NCBI GenBank assembly: GCA_029101305.1
Contig: JAQXQS010000150.1
Span: 1-64,000 of the forward strand
Length of the DNA stretch: 64,000 nt
Direction: 5' to 3'
Source of the DNA: Clostridia bacterium
GTDB taxonomy: Bacteria > Bacillota > Clostridia > Lachnospirales > Lachnospiraceae
A program made the translations under genes and the position numbers. The notes beneath the pieces were generated by a model. That model was not told where the DNA came from. It saw only the letters and a list, made by a program, of their open reading frames with translations, and made no database searches. This document shows, in pieces, positions 54,501 through 63,684 of the stretch. Every line of letters begins with the position of its first letter. Positions within the stretch are counted from its first letter, which is position 1.

Positions 54501-54767
54501 GCATTATCCCTGGCTCTTGGAATGGCAGATCAGATTCAGGAAAGCTCAGCTGCAATCAATCTGGATGTGATGTTTGTGGACGAGGGATTTGGTTCTTTGG
54601 ACGAGCATTCCAGAGAGCAGGCAGTAAAAGTACTCCGGGAGCTTGCCGGCGGAAGTAAGCTGATCGGAATCATTTCTCATGTAACAGAGCTGAAACAGGA
54701 GATTGAAGATCAGCTGATCGTCAGCAAGGATGAGAAGGGCAGCCATGTGAAGTGGCAGATTAGTTGA
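51567..54767 (+). CDS. sbcC: Exonuclease SbcC (Rad50-like SMC ATPase)
   Basis: 1066 residues. Walker A GDTGAGKTTIFDAI near the N-terminus, long coiled coils with a zinc hook CPVCGSLEHPNP (C538, C541), signature TLSGGESFMAALSLALGMA and Walker B DVMFVDEGFGSLD near the C-terminus. Partner of SbcD in hairpin and break repair. The hook is at the centre, as expected. Confidence 0.95.
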   Translation: MRPVKLTMQAFGSYGKLTQIDFREPNQNLFLVTGDTGAGKTTIFDAIVFALYGETSSSTNKKEGVVLQSQYVELNVEPFVELVFSEGIGEDCQFYTVRRVPRHLKLLTRGAGKNSGSREVAGSVSLTMPDGTEYPQKEADSKLGEILGLTKSQFMQVAMIAQGEFMELLRARSDDKKVIFRKLFNTELYQNIVEELMNRKRSLEKDIAQIKTACQTEAAHVIIPREYEKHEEMENLKKQIQNGEIVVMDQFLGLLTELCGNLRTNVGIAKKELEAASEIRDEKRDTYNSASQLKNLYSQLEAATMRLEACKKVEAQMNEKAVLSAQIKKAYEIKGEYVRYQDSLKNMYTCENALKEQKEKKPVLEIQSKTASDEAKEAKNTADQELQAYTSVYERVNKEVKLLKQIKEAETDVKNSENSWHAAQTADKKAREALESLEKKETDWRSQCEKLLDTNEKIAVWRGKKQELEILDGDLKEITQLLKDIETQKRQAETARLEYMKISSQYEEKNQKYESMRRIFLDEQAGFLARELRSGKPCPVCGSLEHPNPCEAPEVHEDLTRESLEQAGKEVSDLRSRQEQAAGAVRSSADLAAVKEKECSKRVAKLCGQILEKRNLFSGTEKCDNTGEIEKILKNWDEILQTEGAGLMADRQNLLQLQEALNQMEEKKKAGKRAVEAAGQKLTEAAAAAKSNQKLLEQLLASREYPSEEAAMQEFNQAKAKWKMADGNAKASQEKEKSAIELLTNCTSLIRRYELELPGLQKSCQERLVSYQDLMTARDMTESEWSAIADQYSRETIDLIQMETDTWRQNLIAAQTAEETAKKAIDGRKRPDMEKTRIQMEESEAKRIQAQKNLELYKEQYKADKDACDILTPQMEKRGKIIEKHGKLETLYKLLSGNMSGNRMDLETFVQRYYLEKILYAANRRFLDMSAGQFELRMVNEENAGKGKNRGLDLMVYSNVTGKEREVRTLSGGESFMAALSLALGMADQIQESSAAINLDVMFVDEGFGSLDEHSREQAVKVLRELAGGSKLIGIISHVTELKQEIEDQLIVSKDEKGSHVKWQIS

Positions 54768-54876
54768 TCTCTGCGCGCATACTGGGAACATTGAAAAAAA
54801 GAAATCAATGTGTTATATTTTAATCAATTATAGCGTCAGATGGAATATTATCATAAATGAGAGGCAGGATAAAATT

Positions 54877-55584
54877 ATGGATCAGTTTGAACGGCAAAAA
54901 GTGGAACGTCAGGCGATGAATGGCAAGATGTGTCTTCTGCTTGGAGGGATTTTTCTTATGTTCTCTGCGGTTACATCCACGCTTATGTATGGAATCAATT
55001 TCTTTATGACAGCCTTGGAGGCAGAGAAGGGAACTGCTGAATATGTGGAACTGCTTGAGAAGGCAGGCATGCAGAGTGGTCTTTTAAAGGGAATTGGAAT
55101 CTGCTTCGTAGCGGTTGGAATCTGGGAAGTGATAGTCGGACTTTTCTCAGTGAAGAATTCCAACAGGATTGATAAGAGCCAGCTTTCTGTGAAAATGATA
55201 ATATCTTTGTTTGTGGCAGAAATTCTTATGCAGGTTCTTCTGTTCGTTACCGGCCTTATGAACCTGGGAATTCTTTTTACGGCGATTATATTACCACTGT
55301 TTCTGCTTTGGGGTGCTACCCGTTTTCGGAAAGTTGCCAAGGCTGATCCAGAGCGGAAATTTGCGGTAGATCCTGCGAAGAAGAACTCTGCCCGTCAGAG
55401 TCAGCCGGCAGCACCGAAAAAGAGCATCCGGGAAAGAGCCGCCATGCAAGCAAGAGAGAATGCTGAAGAGCCAGAAAATGTAGAAGAACCAGAGAATACT
55501 GAAGAATCAGAGAATACTGAGAAAACTGAGAATACTGAAGAGCCAGAGAATGTTGAAGAAACGAAGAATATTGAGGAACAATGA
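54877..55584 (+). CDS. Membrane protein with acidic EEPEN repeat tail
   Basis: 235 residues from the ATG at 54877 (GAGGCAGGAT before it; an earlier in-frame ATG lacks a ribosome binding site). Four hydrophobic helices (about 20-150), a basic linker (KKNSARQSQPAAPKKS), then a C-terminal tandem acidic repeat of six-residue units (EEPENV, EEPENT, EESENT and similar). The repeat may vary in length between strains. No recognised family. Confidence 0.7.
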   Translation: MDQFERQKVERQAMNGKMCLLLGGIFLMFSAVTSTLMYGINFFMTALEAEKGTAEYVELLEKAGMQSGLLKGIGICFVAVGIWEVIVGLFSVKNSNRIDKSQLSVKMIISLFVAEILMQVLLFVTGLMNLGILFTAIILPLFLLWGATRFRKVAKADPERKFAVDPAKKNSARQSQPAAPKKSIRERAAMQARENAEEPENVEEPENTEESENTEKTENTEEPENVEETKNIEEQ

Positions 55585-55624
55585 TTGGATTGAAGAATAT
55601 TTGCAAAACTGGAGGTAGTAATAT

Positions 55625-55918
55625 ATGAAATATAATCTTCCGGAGAGAGTTCTAAGAGATATTTCTTTGTTTGCAAAAAAATATTCTGTTGCAAAAGTGA
55701 TTCTTTTTGGATCTCGTGCAAGAGGGAATAATACAGAGAGAAGTGATGTGGATATAATTGTATATGGCGGGGATTTTGATTCATTTTACTGGGAAGTTAA
55801 AGAAAATATGCATTCTCTATTAACTTTTGATGTAATTGAAGGTGATAAGGGAATATCAGAAGAGCTGAAAGAAGAAATTGACAGAGACGGGGTGGTGATT
55901 TATGAAAAAGCTAGATAA
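55625..55918 (+). CDS. Minimal nucleotidyltransferase (MNT) domain protein
   Basis: 97 residues. FGSRARGNNTERSDVDIIVY is the nucleotidyltransferase motif (GSR and DxD). Overlaps the next gene by 17 bases. In known MNT/HEPN pairs this partner neutralises the HEPN RNase, in some by AMPylation. AGGTAGT precedes the ATG. Confidence 0.85.
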   Translation: MKYNLPERVLRDISLFAKKYSVAKVILFGSRARGNNTERSDVDIIVYGGDFDSFYWEVKENMHSLLTFDVIEGDKGISEELKEEIDRDGVVIYEKAR

Positions 55919-56315
55919 CTTTTCAAATTGTCTTACTGTGTTGAAAAATGCTGATTTTAAGCTTGCTGATGATAATGAAATATATAGAACTGGTGTAATC
56001 GGGCAATTTAATCTGACATTTGAACTTGCGTGGAAAGCATTACAGGAAATATTGAGATTACATGGGGCTGCTGGAGCAGAAACAGGATCTCCAAGGGAAA
56101 TTTTGCAGCTTGGTTATAAACTTGGATTTGTGAATGATGCGGCGGTATGGCTGTTAATGTTAAAAAAACGCAATACAGCTGTTCATATCTATAATGAAAA
56201 AGAAATAGATGAAATGATTCTGCTTATACGTGATAGTTTTATTCCTGCTTTTGCGGATCTCGAAAATATTCTGCAAGAAAAACTGGAAGAAGCAGAGGCT
56301 GGTTGGAAATTTTAG
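55902..56315 (+). CDS. HEPN-domain protein (HI0074-type nucleotidyltransferase partner)
   Basis: 137 residues, mostly helical. GQFNLTFELAWKALQEIL is typical of the HI0074 group, and RNTAVH gives the Rx4H HEPN RNase motif. Together with the MNT gene it forms a likely toxin-antitoxin pair. AT-rich. Confidence 0.85.
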   Translation: MKKLDNFSNCLTVLKNADFKLADDNEIYRTGVIGQFNLTFELAWKALQEILRLHGAAGAETGSPREILQLGYKLGFVNDAAVWLLMLKKRNTAVHIYNEKEIDEMILLIRDSFIPAFADLENILQEKLEEAEAGWKF

Positions 56316-56484
56316 GATAACAATTAAAGAAAAGAACCATGTTAAGGGCAAGGTGTAATATTACATTCTGCCTTTTTGCATATTATTTAAATCATGGCGC
56401 GTTATCTATACAGAATAAAGATTTTGTCTATGGACAGTCTGAATAGCGGGGATTAAAATAAAAATATTAAGAGTATTTAAAAGA

Positions 56485-56541
56485 TTTCAGAAATAAACGA
56501 TTATAGGTTATTTCTGAAAACGATACATTTCAAGATACAAT
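56485..56541 (+). promoter_or_regulatory. Inverted repeat and promoter upstream of ftsH
   Basis: TTTCAGAAATAA and TTATTTCTGAAA form a perfect 12-base inverted repeat with an 11-base loop (56485-56519). Its right arm overlaps the -35 region of a candidate promoter whose -10 is TACAAT (56536-56541). It is not the CIRCE sequence. Confidence 0.5.
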
Positions 56542-56559
56542 AAAGAGAGGAGTAAAACC

Positions 56560-58392
56560 ATGAAAGAAGTGAAAACACCCAAAAAGCCGCTGATCTACTA
56601 TTACGGCATCGTGCTTCTTGTACTGATCGTCTTTAACCTGGTAGTTTCTCCTATTTTAATGGAACATCAGGTAGAAGAGACGGACTATGGTACCTTCATG
56701 AGCATGATTGATAAGAAAGATATTGGTAAAGTAGAAGTAGAAGACAACCAGATTGTATTTACAGACAAAAACAATGAAAAAATATATAAAACAGGTCTTA
56801 TGAATGATCCAAATCTTACAGACCGTCTGTATAAATGCGGAGCAACCTTTGCCAAGGATATCGACCAGCAGACCTCTCCGATTCTGAGCTTTCTGGTAAC
56901 CGGACTTCTGCCACTGATCATTTTCATCGTTCTTGGAAACTATATGGCCAAAAAATTAATGGAACAGGTCGGTGGCAAGAACTCCATGGCATTTGGCATG
57001 GGAAAAAGCAATGCCAAGGTTTATGTACAGTCCAGCGAAGGTATCCGTTTCACAGATGTGGCAGGTGAGGATGAAGCGAAGGAAAATCTGGCAGAGATCG
57101 TAGACTATCTGCATAATCCTAAGAAATACACTGATGTAGGTGCTTCCATGCCGAAAGGTGTTCTTCTTGTAGGCCCTCCAGGTACTGGTAAAACCATGCT
57201 CGCCAAGGCAGTTGCAGGAGAAGCCAATGTACCATTTTTCTCCATGTCAGGTTCTGAATTTGTGGAAATGTTCGTAGGTATGGGTGCTTCCAAGGTCCGT
57301 GATCTTTTTAAACAGGCTAAAGAAAAAGCACCTTGTATCGTATTCATTGATGAGATTGACGCCATTGGTAAAAAGCGTGATGGTCAGGTTGGCGGTAACG
57401 ATGAGCGTGAGCAGACCTTGAACCAGCTGCTGACAGAGATGGATGGTTTCGAGGGAAATAACGGTGTTATCATTCTGGCAGCTACCAACCGTCCGGAATC
57501 CCTTGATCCGGCACTTACCCGTCCAGGCCGTTTCGACCGCCGCGTACCAGTGGAACTTCCGGATCTTGCAGGACGTGAAGCGATCCTGAAGGTTCATGCA
57601 AGGAAGATCAAAGCTTCGGATGATGTGGATTTCCATACAATCGCCCGTATGGCATCTGGTGCATCCGGTGCAGAACTGGCAAATATCATTAACGAGGCAG
57701 CTCTCCGTGCTGTCCGGAGTGGACGTACTGTAGTTACAGAGGCAGACCTGGAAGAGAGTATCGAGGTGGTAATCGCAGGTTACCAGAAGAAAAATGCAGT
57801 CCTGTCTGACCAGGAGAAAAAGGTGGTATCCTATCACGAAATCGGACATGCCCTGGTTGCAGCCCTTCAGAGCCATTCCGCTCCGGTACAGAAGATTACT
57901 ATTATTCCGCGTACCTCCGGAGCCCTTGGCTACACCATGCAGGTGGAGACTGGTGATAAATATCTGATGACGAAGAAGGAACTGGAAAACAAGATCGCTA
58001 CCTTTACCGGCGGACGTGCTGCGGAGGAAATCGTATTTGGCGAGATCACTACCGGTGCTTCCAATGATATCGAGCAGGCGACCAAGATTGCCAGAGCCAT
58101 GATCACCCGTTATGGAATGACTGACGAATTTGACATGGTAGCCATGGAAACTGTTACCAACCAGTATCTGGGCGGTGACGCCTCTCTTTCCTGTTCTGCA
58201 GATACCCAGAAAGAGATTGATGAGAAAGTAGTAGAGCTTGTGAAACGGGAACATGAAAAAGCGAAGAAAATCCTTACAGATAACCGTAAGAAGCTGGACG
58301 AGCTGGCAATGTTCCTTTACGAAAAAGAGACCATAACCGGTGAAGAGTTTATGGAGATTTTGAATAAAAAAGAGGAGAGTGAGGAAAAATGA
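56560..58392 (+). CDS. ftsH: ATP-dependent zinc metalloprotease FtsH
   Basis: 610 residues. Two membrane helices (about 12-32 and 108-126) flank the extracytoplasmic FtsH domain. AAA+ domain with Walker A GPPGTGKT (205-212), pore loop FVGMGA, Walker [15 protein letters not shown] and arginine finger RPGRFDR. Zinc peptidase HEIGH (H426, E427, H430). Degrades membrane and regulatory proteins. AGGAG before the ATG. Confidence 0.96.
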   Translation: MKEVKTPKKPLIYYYGIVLLVLIVFNLVVSPILMEHQVEETDYGTFMSMIDKKDIGKVEVEDNQIVFTDKNNEKIYKTGLMNDPNLTDRLYKCGATFAKDIDQQTSPILSFLVTGLLPLIIFIVLGNYMAKKLMEQVGGKNSMAFGMGKSNAKVYVQSSEGIRFTDVAGEDEAKENLAEIVDYLHNPKKYTDVGASMPKGVLLVGPPGTGKTMLAKAVAGEANVPFFSMSGSEFVEMFVGMGASKVRDLFKQAKEKAPCIVFIDEIDAIGKKRDGQVGGNDEREQTLNQLLTEMDGFEGNNGVIILAATNRPESLDPALTRPGRFDRRVPVELPDLAGREAILKVHARKIKASDDVDFHTIARMASGASGAELANIINEAALRAVRSGRTVVTEADLEESIEVVIAGYQKKNAVLSDQEKKVVSYHEIGHALVAALQSHSAPVQKITIIPRTSGALGYTMQVETGDKYLMTKKELENKIATFTGGRAAEEIVFGEITTGASNDIEQATKIARAMITRYGMTDEFDMVAMETVTNQYLGGDASLSCSADTQKEIDEKVVELVKREHEKAKKILTDNRKKLDELAMFLYEKETITGEEFMEILNKKEESEEK

Positions 58393-58931
58393 GAAGACGT
58401 TCACGTTATGGTTGGCTGGAACTCATTGAAGGAATCCTGCTGATCCTTCTTGGAATTTACACATTATTTAATCCTGGTGACATGATCCGGGGAATTACGT
58501 TCATATATGGTATCCTGGCGGTGATTACCGGTATTTCAGACATTGTATTTTATGCCAAAACAGAGCGGTACATTGGCTTCGGACCAACCATTGCGCTGGT
58601 ATCCGGGATATTAAGTATTCTTGCTGGCCTGATGCTTCTGATGTATCCAAATGCCGGAGAGCTGATCATGACATTGCTCCTTCCAATCTGGTTCATTGCC
58701 CACTCAGTTTCCAGACTGACCCATCTGCCGCTGGTCCGCCTGGCAGGAAGCTTTTTCTATTATTTTACCATGATCGTAAATATCATGGGAATCATCCTTG
58801 GCTGTCTGATGATCATATGGCCGGCAATTGCCCTGTTTTCCGCAGGTTTTATCATTGGTTTCTATCTGATCCTGCTTGGAATCGACAGCGTTGTAATCGC
58901 GTGCAGTGATATGGATGCCGGATGGATGTAA
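58389..58931 (+). CDS. HdeD/DUF308-family membrane protein
   Basis: 180 residues with six hydrophobic helices; ELIEGILLILLGIYTLFNPG and the repeated LLGI pattern are typical of DUF308. Overlaps the ftsH stop in ATGA, so it is co-translated and may be an FtsH partner or substrate (inference). Confidence 0.8.
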   Translation: MRRRSRYGWLELIEGILLILLGIYTLFNPGDMIRGITFIYGILAVITGISDIVFYAKTERYIGFGPTIALVSGILSILAGLMLLMYPNAGELIMTLLLPIWFIAHSVSRLTHLPLVRLAGSFFYYFTMIVNIMGIILGCLMIIWPAIALFSAGFIIGFYLILLGIDSVVIACSDMDAGWM

Positions 58932-58960
58932 GAATGTAAAATACGTCATATGAAAAAATG

Positions 58961-59014
58961 AAGCAGGAATTTGTCGTAAAGAAATTAAAACTGGCAAATT
59001 CCTGCTTGCTTTTT
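58961..59014 (+). terminator. Terminator after DUF308 gene
   Basis: AAGCAGGAATTTG and CAAATTCCTGCTT arms (13 bases perfect), then GCTTTTTG. Confidence 0.85.
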
Positions 59015-59052
59015 GATGTGATATATGGTATGTCAGAATATAGAATTATTAT

Positions 59053-59142
59053 GATTGTGGGAGCGCCAAGGGGCGGATCACAATCGACTTTCATTTATGG
59101 TGATGTCTGCGTAAGCAGACATGTCTGTTTACTATGAAAGTT
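59053..59142 (+). promoter_or_regulatory. Structured leader upstream of the 59.17 kb gene
   Basis: Hairpin A: GATTGTG and CACAATC. Hairpin B: ACTTTCAT and ATGAAAGT outer arms with inner ATGTCTGC-GTAA-GCAGACAT. No recognised riboswitch. AAGGAGAGG follows at 59153. Confidence 0.45.
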
Positions 59143-59170
59143 CGTTTAGTAACAAGGAGAGGAAAAAATC

Positions 59171-59572
59171 ATGTTTTCAACCTATGAAGAATACCAACAG
59201 TGTTCAGGCGCGCTTACCTTAGAAGAAATGGAAAGACTTCATCAGGACATTGCAGCGGAAGTATCCGGTGATGAGGATGCCCTTGAACTTCTGGATGAGC
59301 TTCTGGAAAAGGCAAATGAATACTGCAATATCCGTGCCCGCTGGGCGCTTATGACCCGGGAACAGAAAATGGAGATCGACGAACGGCGGACATCCTGCCA
59401 CGATTCCCTGATCGTGAAATTCAACATGCTTGCCCGCTATCTGAAAATGCAGGGAAAACCAGCTGCCTGGAGAGACACTCTGGGCCATCTGGAGGATGAT
59501 CCTGCTAACCGGAAACGGATTGGGGATTTCGCCTGTTACCTGGTATTTATAAATAGTATCAATGCCCGGTGA
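59171..59572 (+). CDS. Small conserved protein, possibly DUF3232
   Basis: 133 residues, soluble and mostly helical. The pattern IRARWALMTREQKMEIDERR, then HDSLIVKFNMLARYL and KRIGDFACYLVFIN resembles a DUF I recall as DUF3232; function unknown. No signal peptide. 52 bases before the beta-mannosidase ATG. Confidence 0.6.
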   Translation: MFSTYEEYQQCSGALTLEEMERLHQDIAAEVSGDEDALELLDELLEKANEYCNIRARWALMTREQKMEIDERRTSCHDSLIVKFNMLARYLKMQGKPAAWRDTLGHLEDDPANRKRIGDFACYLVFINSINAR

Positions 59573-59624
59573 AAATGTTTCTTGGGCATTGAAGATATAT
59601 GGGCTTTACAAGAAAGGAAAAAGG

Positions 59625-62159
59625 ATGATAAAACGAAACATTGATACAGGATTCCGGATTTCCATCAGTGGACAGGATGCCTGGTATCCGATGACAGTAC
59701 CGGGGTCAGCTATGGATACATTTTGCCGTGAAGGAATCCTTCCAGATCCATATTATGGAACCAATGAGTACAAATTGACTGAATTTTGGAAGAATGATTT
59801 TGATATCCGGGGAACTTTCACATTATCGGAGGAAGAGCTTTCCAGAGATGAGATTCTTCTGACATTCTATGGAATTGATACAGTTGCAGATCTGTTTTTA
59901 AACGGGGAGAAGCTTGGCCATACAGAGAATATGCACCGGACCTGGGTGTATCCTGTGAAGAAGCTGGTGAAAGAGGGAGAGAACCTTTTGGAGCTTCATA
60001 TTGAGTCTCCGGTTAATTTTGTAAATGCATATCAGCCTGCAAAGGGAAAAGAAATCGATTTTATTAATACTGGAACTGAAAAAGGAAGCCAGTATATCCG
60101 GAAAGCGCATTCCATGTTTGGCTGGGACTGGGGCCCGAAACTTCCTGATGCGGGATTTTTCCGTGGCGTGGAGCTTTGCTGTTTTGATGTGGCCAGGCTT
60201 GGAGACGTCTTAATCCGCCAGGAGCATGGAGAGAATCAGCAGGGAGAGAAACTGGTTACTCTGCATATTAAGAGTGAAATTGAGAAGGTCAGCGGACAGA
60301 CCGGAGACTCAGAAATTACAGAAATTATAAAAAATACAGAAATCACAGAGCGTGCAGGGGTTGTCATAGAAAACGGGTGTCCGGTCTGCGAATTACAGCT
60401 TCTCTATGAATTGCAGGATCCGTCTGGCAAAGTTATTTATTCAGGTAACGAATCCGATATAAAAATAACAGCTCCACAGCTATGGTGGCCGAATGGTTAT
60501 GGTGGCCAGCCGCTTTACAAATTGATCATACGACTGAAAAAAGAGGAAGAAATACTGGATACCAGAACGTATAAGGTAGGCCTTCGTACCCTTACAGTAT
60601 CCCGTGAGGATGACCAGTGGGGCCAGGAATTTGCCATTATGGTAAATGGAGTGAAGATTTTTGCCAGAGGTGCAAATTACATTCCGGACGACTGCTTTTA
60701 TTCCAGGATTACCCGGGAGATACTGGAACGTGATGTGAAAGCTGCTGTATTTGCCAATTTTAACTGCCTGCGTGTATGGGGCGGCGGCTATTATCCATCA
60801 GATGAATTTTATGATCTCTGTGATGAGAATGGTCTGCTTGTATGGCAGGATCTGATGTATGCCTGCAATATTTATGACTTCACACCAGAGTTTGAGGCCA
60901 ATATCTGTGCGGAAACAAGAGACAATGTTATCCGAATCCGTAATCATGCAAGTCTTGCATTGATCTGCGGAAATAATGAAATGGAAAGTGCATGGGTGGA
61001 CTGGGCCGCTGTGAAGGATCATTCCCCGCTTCTGAAAAGAGATTATCTTCTGCAGTTTGAGTATGTGATTCCTAAGATCGTAGAAGAGATTGCGCCAGAT
61101 ACCTTTTACTGGCCATCATCCCCATCCTCAGGGGGCAGCTTCGATGATCCGGGCAGCCAGAACCGGGGTGATTGCCATTACTGGGATGTATGGCATGGAC
61201 AGAAACCATTCAGCGAATATATGAAACATTATTTCAGGTTCTGTTCGGAGTTTGGGTTCCAGTCGCTTCCCTCTATTAAGACAGTAGAGACCTTTACGGA
61301 GGAGAAAGACCGCAATCTGTTTTCCAGAGTTATGGAAAGTCATCAGAAAAATCCGGCGGCAAATGGTAAGATTCTGTATTACCTGTCAGAAACCTTCCGT
61401 TACCCGAAAGATCTGGAAGGCCTGATTTTCTTAAGCCAGATCCTTCAGGGATATGCCATGAAAGAAGCGACGGAACACTGGAGAAGGAACCGAGGCAGAT
61501 GTATGGGAAGTATTTACTGGCAGTTCAATGATAACTGGCCGGTAGCCTCCTGGTCCAGTATGGACTATTATGGCAGATATAAGGCACTTCATTATATGGC
61601 CAGGGAATTTTGTGACAGTGTGGCTGGAAGCATTGAGAAAAAAGAAAGCCATATGGGATTCTGGATTTCAAATGAGACACGGGAGCCAGTAACGGTAACT
61701 GCCAGGATTTCAGTGAAAACACTGGATTTTGAAGTACTGGAACAGCATCTGGTGACAAAGGAAATTCCGGCACTGCATGCAGAATGCCTTCATGAGAAAG
61801 AGTATAAAGAACTGATCTGCGGACGGGAGGACAGTCTGTTCATTGTTGTCGAGTATGAATATGAACAGAATGGAAAGAAGGTTTCCAAAAAAGAATTTGA
61901 GACATTTGTCCCTGTAAAATATCTGGAGCTGAAAGATCCTGCATTTAAAGTGACAGAAAACAGTGACGGAAGTATTTCGGTCCAGACAAATACATTTGTG
62001 CCGTATTGTATGCTGGAAGGTGTAGGCGCGGATACGGTCTGGACAAAAAATGTGACAGCATTTACGGATGCCCGGGCGGTTATCTTTACGCCCGAAGAAG
62101 GGACAAAGATTTCCAGTGATGGAATCCGTATTTATGATGTTTACCATACATATAGGTAA
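59625..62159 (+). CDS. GH2 beta-mannosidase
   Basis: 844 residues from the ATG at 59625 (AAAGGAAAAAGG before it). Jelly-roll, immunoglobulin-like domains and a barrel with RVWGGGYYPSDEFYDLCDE, acid/base E452 in CGNNEMESAW and nucleophile E542 in FCSEFGFQS, all typical of GH2 beta-mannosidases. Cytoplasmic. Followed by a GH1 gene on the same strand after 132 bases without a terminator, suggesting a beta-mannoside/glucoside operon. Confidence 0.9.
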   Translation: MIKRNIDTGFRISISGQDAWYPMTVPGSAMDTFCREGILPDPYYGTNEYKLTEFWKNDFDIRGTFTLSEEELSRDEILLTFYGIDTVADLFLNGEKLGHTENMHRTWVYPVKKLVKEGENLLELHIESPVNFVNAYQPAKGKEIDFINTGTEKGSQYIRKAHSMFGWDWGPKLPDAGFFRGVELCCFDVARLGDVLIRQEHGENQQGEKLVTLHIKSEIEKVSGQTGDSEITEIIKNTEITERAGVVIENGCPVCELQLLYELQDPSGKVIYSGNESDIKITAPQLWWPNGYGGQPLYKLIIRLKKEEEILDTRTYKVGLRTLTVSREDDQWGQEFAIMVNGVKIFARGANYIPDDCFYSRITREILERDVKAAVFANFNCLRVWGGGYYPSDEFYDLCDENGLLVWQDLMYACNIYDFTPEFEANICAETRDNVIRIRNHASLALICGNNEMESAWVDWAAVKDHSPLLKRDYLLQFEYVIPKIVEEIAPDTFYWPSSPSSGGSFDDPGSQNRGDCHYWDVWHGQKPFSEYMKHYFRFCSEFGFQSLPSIKTVETFTEEKDRNLFSRVMESHQKNPAANGKILYYLSETFRYPKDLEGLIFLSQILQGYAMKEATEHWRRNRGRCMGSIYWQFNDNWPVASWSSMDYYGRYKALHYMAREFCDSVAGSIEKKESHMGFWISNETREPVTVTARISVKTLDFEVLEQHLVTKEIPALHAECLHEKEYKELICGREDSLFIVVEYEYEQNGKKVSKKEFETFVPVKYLELKDPAFKVTENSDGSISVQTNTFVPYCMLEGVGADTVWTKNVTAFTDARAVIFTPEEGTKISSDGIRIYDVYHTYR

Positions 62160-62291
62160 AGTTATAAAGGAACTTTGGGTCCTGACGGCATGTAAAAGCA
62201 CCGGAATAAGAAGAATTGCCGGATTAGCAAGCATAGCTGCAGGACAATCTGTAACATCAGAGAAAAGTAAGAAAAAGAAAGGAAATGAAAA

Positions 62292-63671
62292 GTGGGATTT
62301 AAGAAAGATTTTATCTGGGGCGGGGCAACCGCTTCCTATCAGGTGGAAGGCGGAGCTTATGACGATGGAAAAGGACTGAATATCTGGGATGTTTTCTGTA
62401 AGGAAGGCGGTCATGTACTGGAAAATCATACAGGCGACGTGGCGTGTGACCAGTATCACCGCTATAAAGAGGACGTTCAGATTATGAAGGAAATGGGGCT
62501 GAAAGCATATCGTTTTTCCCTTTCCTGGGCAAGGATCATGCCGGAAGGAACCGGGGCAGTAAATCCGAAAGGGATTGAATACTACGATAATCTGATCAAT
62601 GAGCTGCTGGATAATGGGATTGAACCTTATGTGACTTTATATCACTGGGATTTGCCATATGCCCTTCACCAGAAAGGTGGATGGCTGAATCCAGATTCAC
62701 CGTCATGGTTTTATGAATATGCGAAGGTTGTGGCAGAGCATTTCTCAGACAGAGTGAAAAATTTTTTTACGATCAATGAGATCCAGTGCATTGTAGGGCT
62801 GGGTTATCAGACAGGAGAGCATGCGCCCGGACTGAAGGTTGGATTAACAGACTATTTCCAGATCTGGCACAATGTGCTGAAAGCCCATGGACGGGCTGTT
62901 GAAGCACTCCGTGAATATTCGAAACAGCCGGTGAAGATCAGCATGGCGCCTTGCGGGGCACTGTATATTCCGGAGACAGATAAGCCGGAGGATATCGAAG
63001 CTGCAAGAATGGCAACCTTCGGGCTTCCGGAAAAAAATGCCATTGCATGTAACTGGGATGTAGCGTTTGTCTGCGACCCGGTATACCTGGGCAGATATCC
63101 GGAGGATATCATGAGTGCATTTGGCCAGTATTTTCCAGAAGTGACAGAGGCTGACATGAAGCTGATTTCCCAGCCGCTGGATTTCTTTGGACAGAATATT
63201 TATAATGCAGTAACCGTCCGTGCAGGTAAAGATGGAAAACCAGAGCGCGTTTCACGTTACAGTGGATTTCCGCAGACAGCTATCGGATGGCCGGTAACGC
63301 CAGAGGCTTTATACTGGGCACCGAAATTTATGTATGAGCGTTATAAGAAACCGTTTATGATCACTGAGAATGGTATGGCATCTCATGATTGGGTAAGCCT
63401 CGACGGCAAGGTGCATGACCCGGCGCGTGTGGATTTTATGGCACGGTATCTTGGGACTTATAAGCGCGCAGCAGAAGACGGGGTAGATCTGGCGGGATAT
63501 TTTGCATGGTCTGTATTGGATAATTTCGAGTGGGCATATGGATATTCACAGCGATTTGGACTTGTTTATACAGATTATAATACGCAGAAGCGTACATTAA
63601 AGGATTCCGCATATTTCTATAAAGATGTGATCGGAACAAACGGGGAGATTTTGCAGAAAGCCTTTTTTTAA
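62292..63671 (+). CDS. GH1 beta-glycosidase
   Basis: 459 residues from the GTG at 62292, chosen because AAAGGA lies 8 bases before it; an ATG at 62285 is out of frame. FIWGGATASYQVEGGA opens the fold. Acid/base E163 is in TINEIQ (usually TFNEPQ) and nucleophile E359 in ITENGMA. The last residues (LQKAFF) are encoded by a dispersed repeat that has replaced the original 3' end. Confidence 0.9.
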   Translation: MGFKKDFIWGGATASYQVEGGAYDDGKGLNIWDVFCKEGGHVLENHTGDVACDQYHRYKEDVQIMKEMGLKAYRFSLSWARIMPEGTGAVNPKGIEYYDNLINELLDNGIEPYVTLYHWDLPYALHQKGGWLNPDSPSWFYEYAKVVAEHFSDRVKNFFTINEIQCIVGLGYQTGEHAPGLKVGLTDYFQIWHNVLKAHGRAVEALREYSKQPVKISMAPCGALYIPETDKPEDIEAARMATFGLPEKNAIACNWDVAFVCDPVYLGRYPEDIMSAFGQYFPEVTEADMKLISQPLDFFGQNIYNAVTVRAGKDGKPERVSRYSGFPQTAIGWPVTPEALYWAPKFMYERYKKPFMITENGMASHDWVSLDGKVHDPARVDFMARYLGTYKRAAEDGVDLAGYFAWSVLDNFEWAYGYSQRFGLVYTDYNTQKRTLKDSAYFYKDVIGTNGEILQKAFF

Positions 63672-63684
63672 ACACGCTCTAGCG
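63651..63684 (+). repeat. Dispersed AAACACGCTC repeat, copy 8, overlapping a stop codon
   Basis: TTGCAGAAAGCCTTTTTTTA followed by AACACGCTCTAGCG. The GH1 stop codon (TAA, 63669-63671) lies inside it. Confidence 0.7.

Noticed and set aside
56485..56519. CIRCE element at ftsH
   Set aside because: The arm sequence and 11-base gap do not match TTAGCACTC-N9-GAGTGCTAA.
57247..58404. 385-residue minus-strand open frame opposite ftsH
   Set aside because: It is an antisense shadow of ftsH caused by codon bias; no domain recognised.
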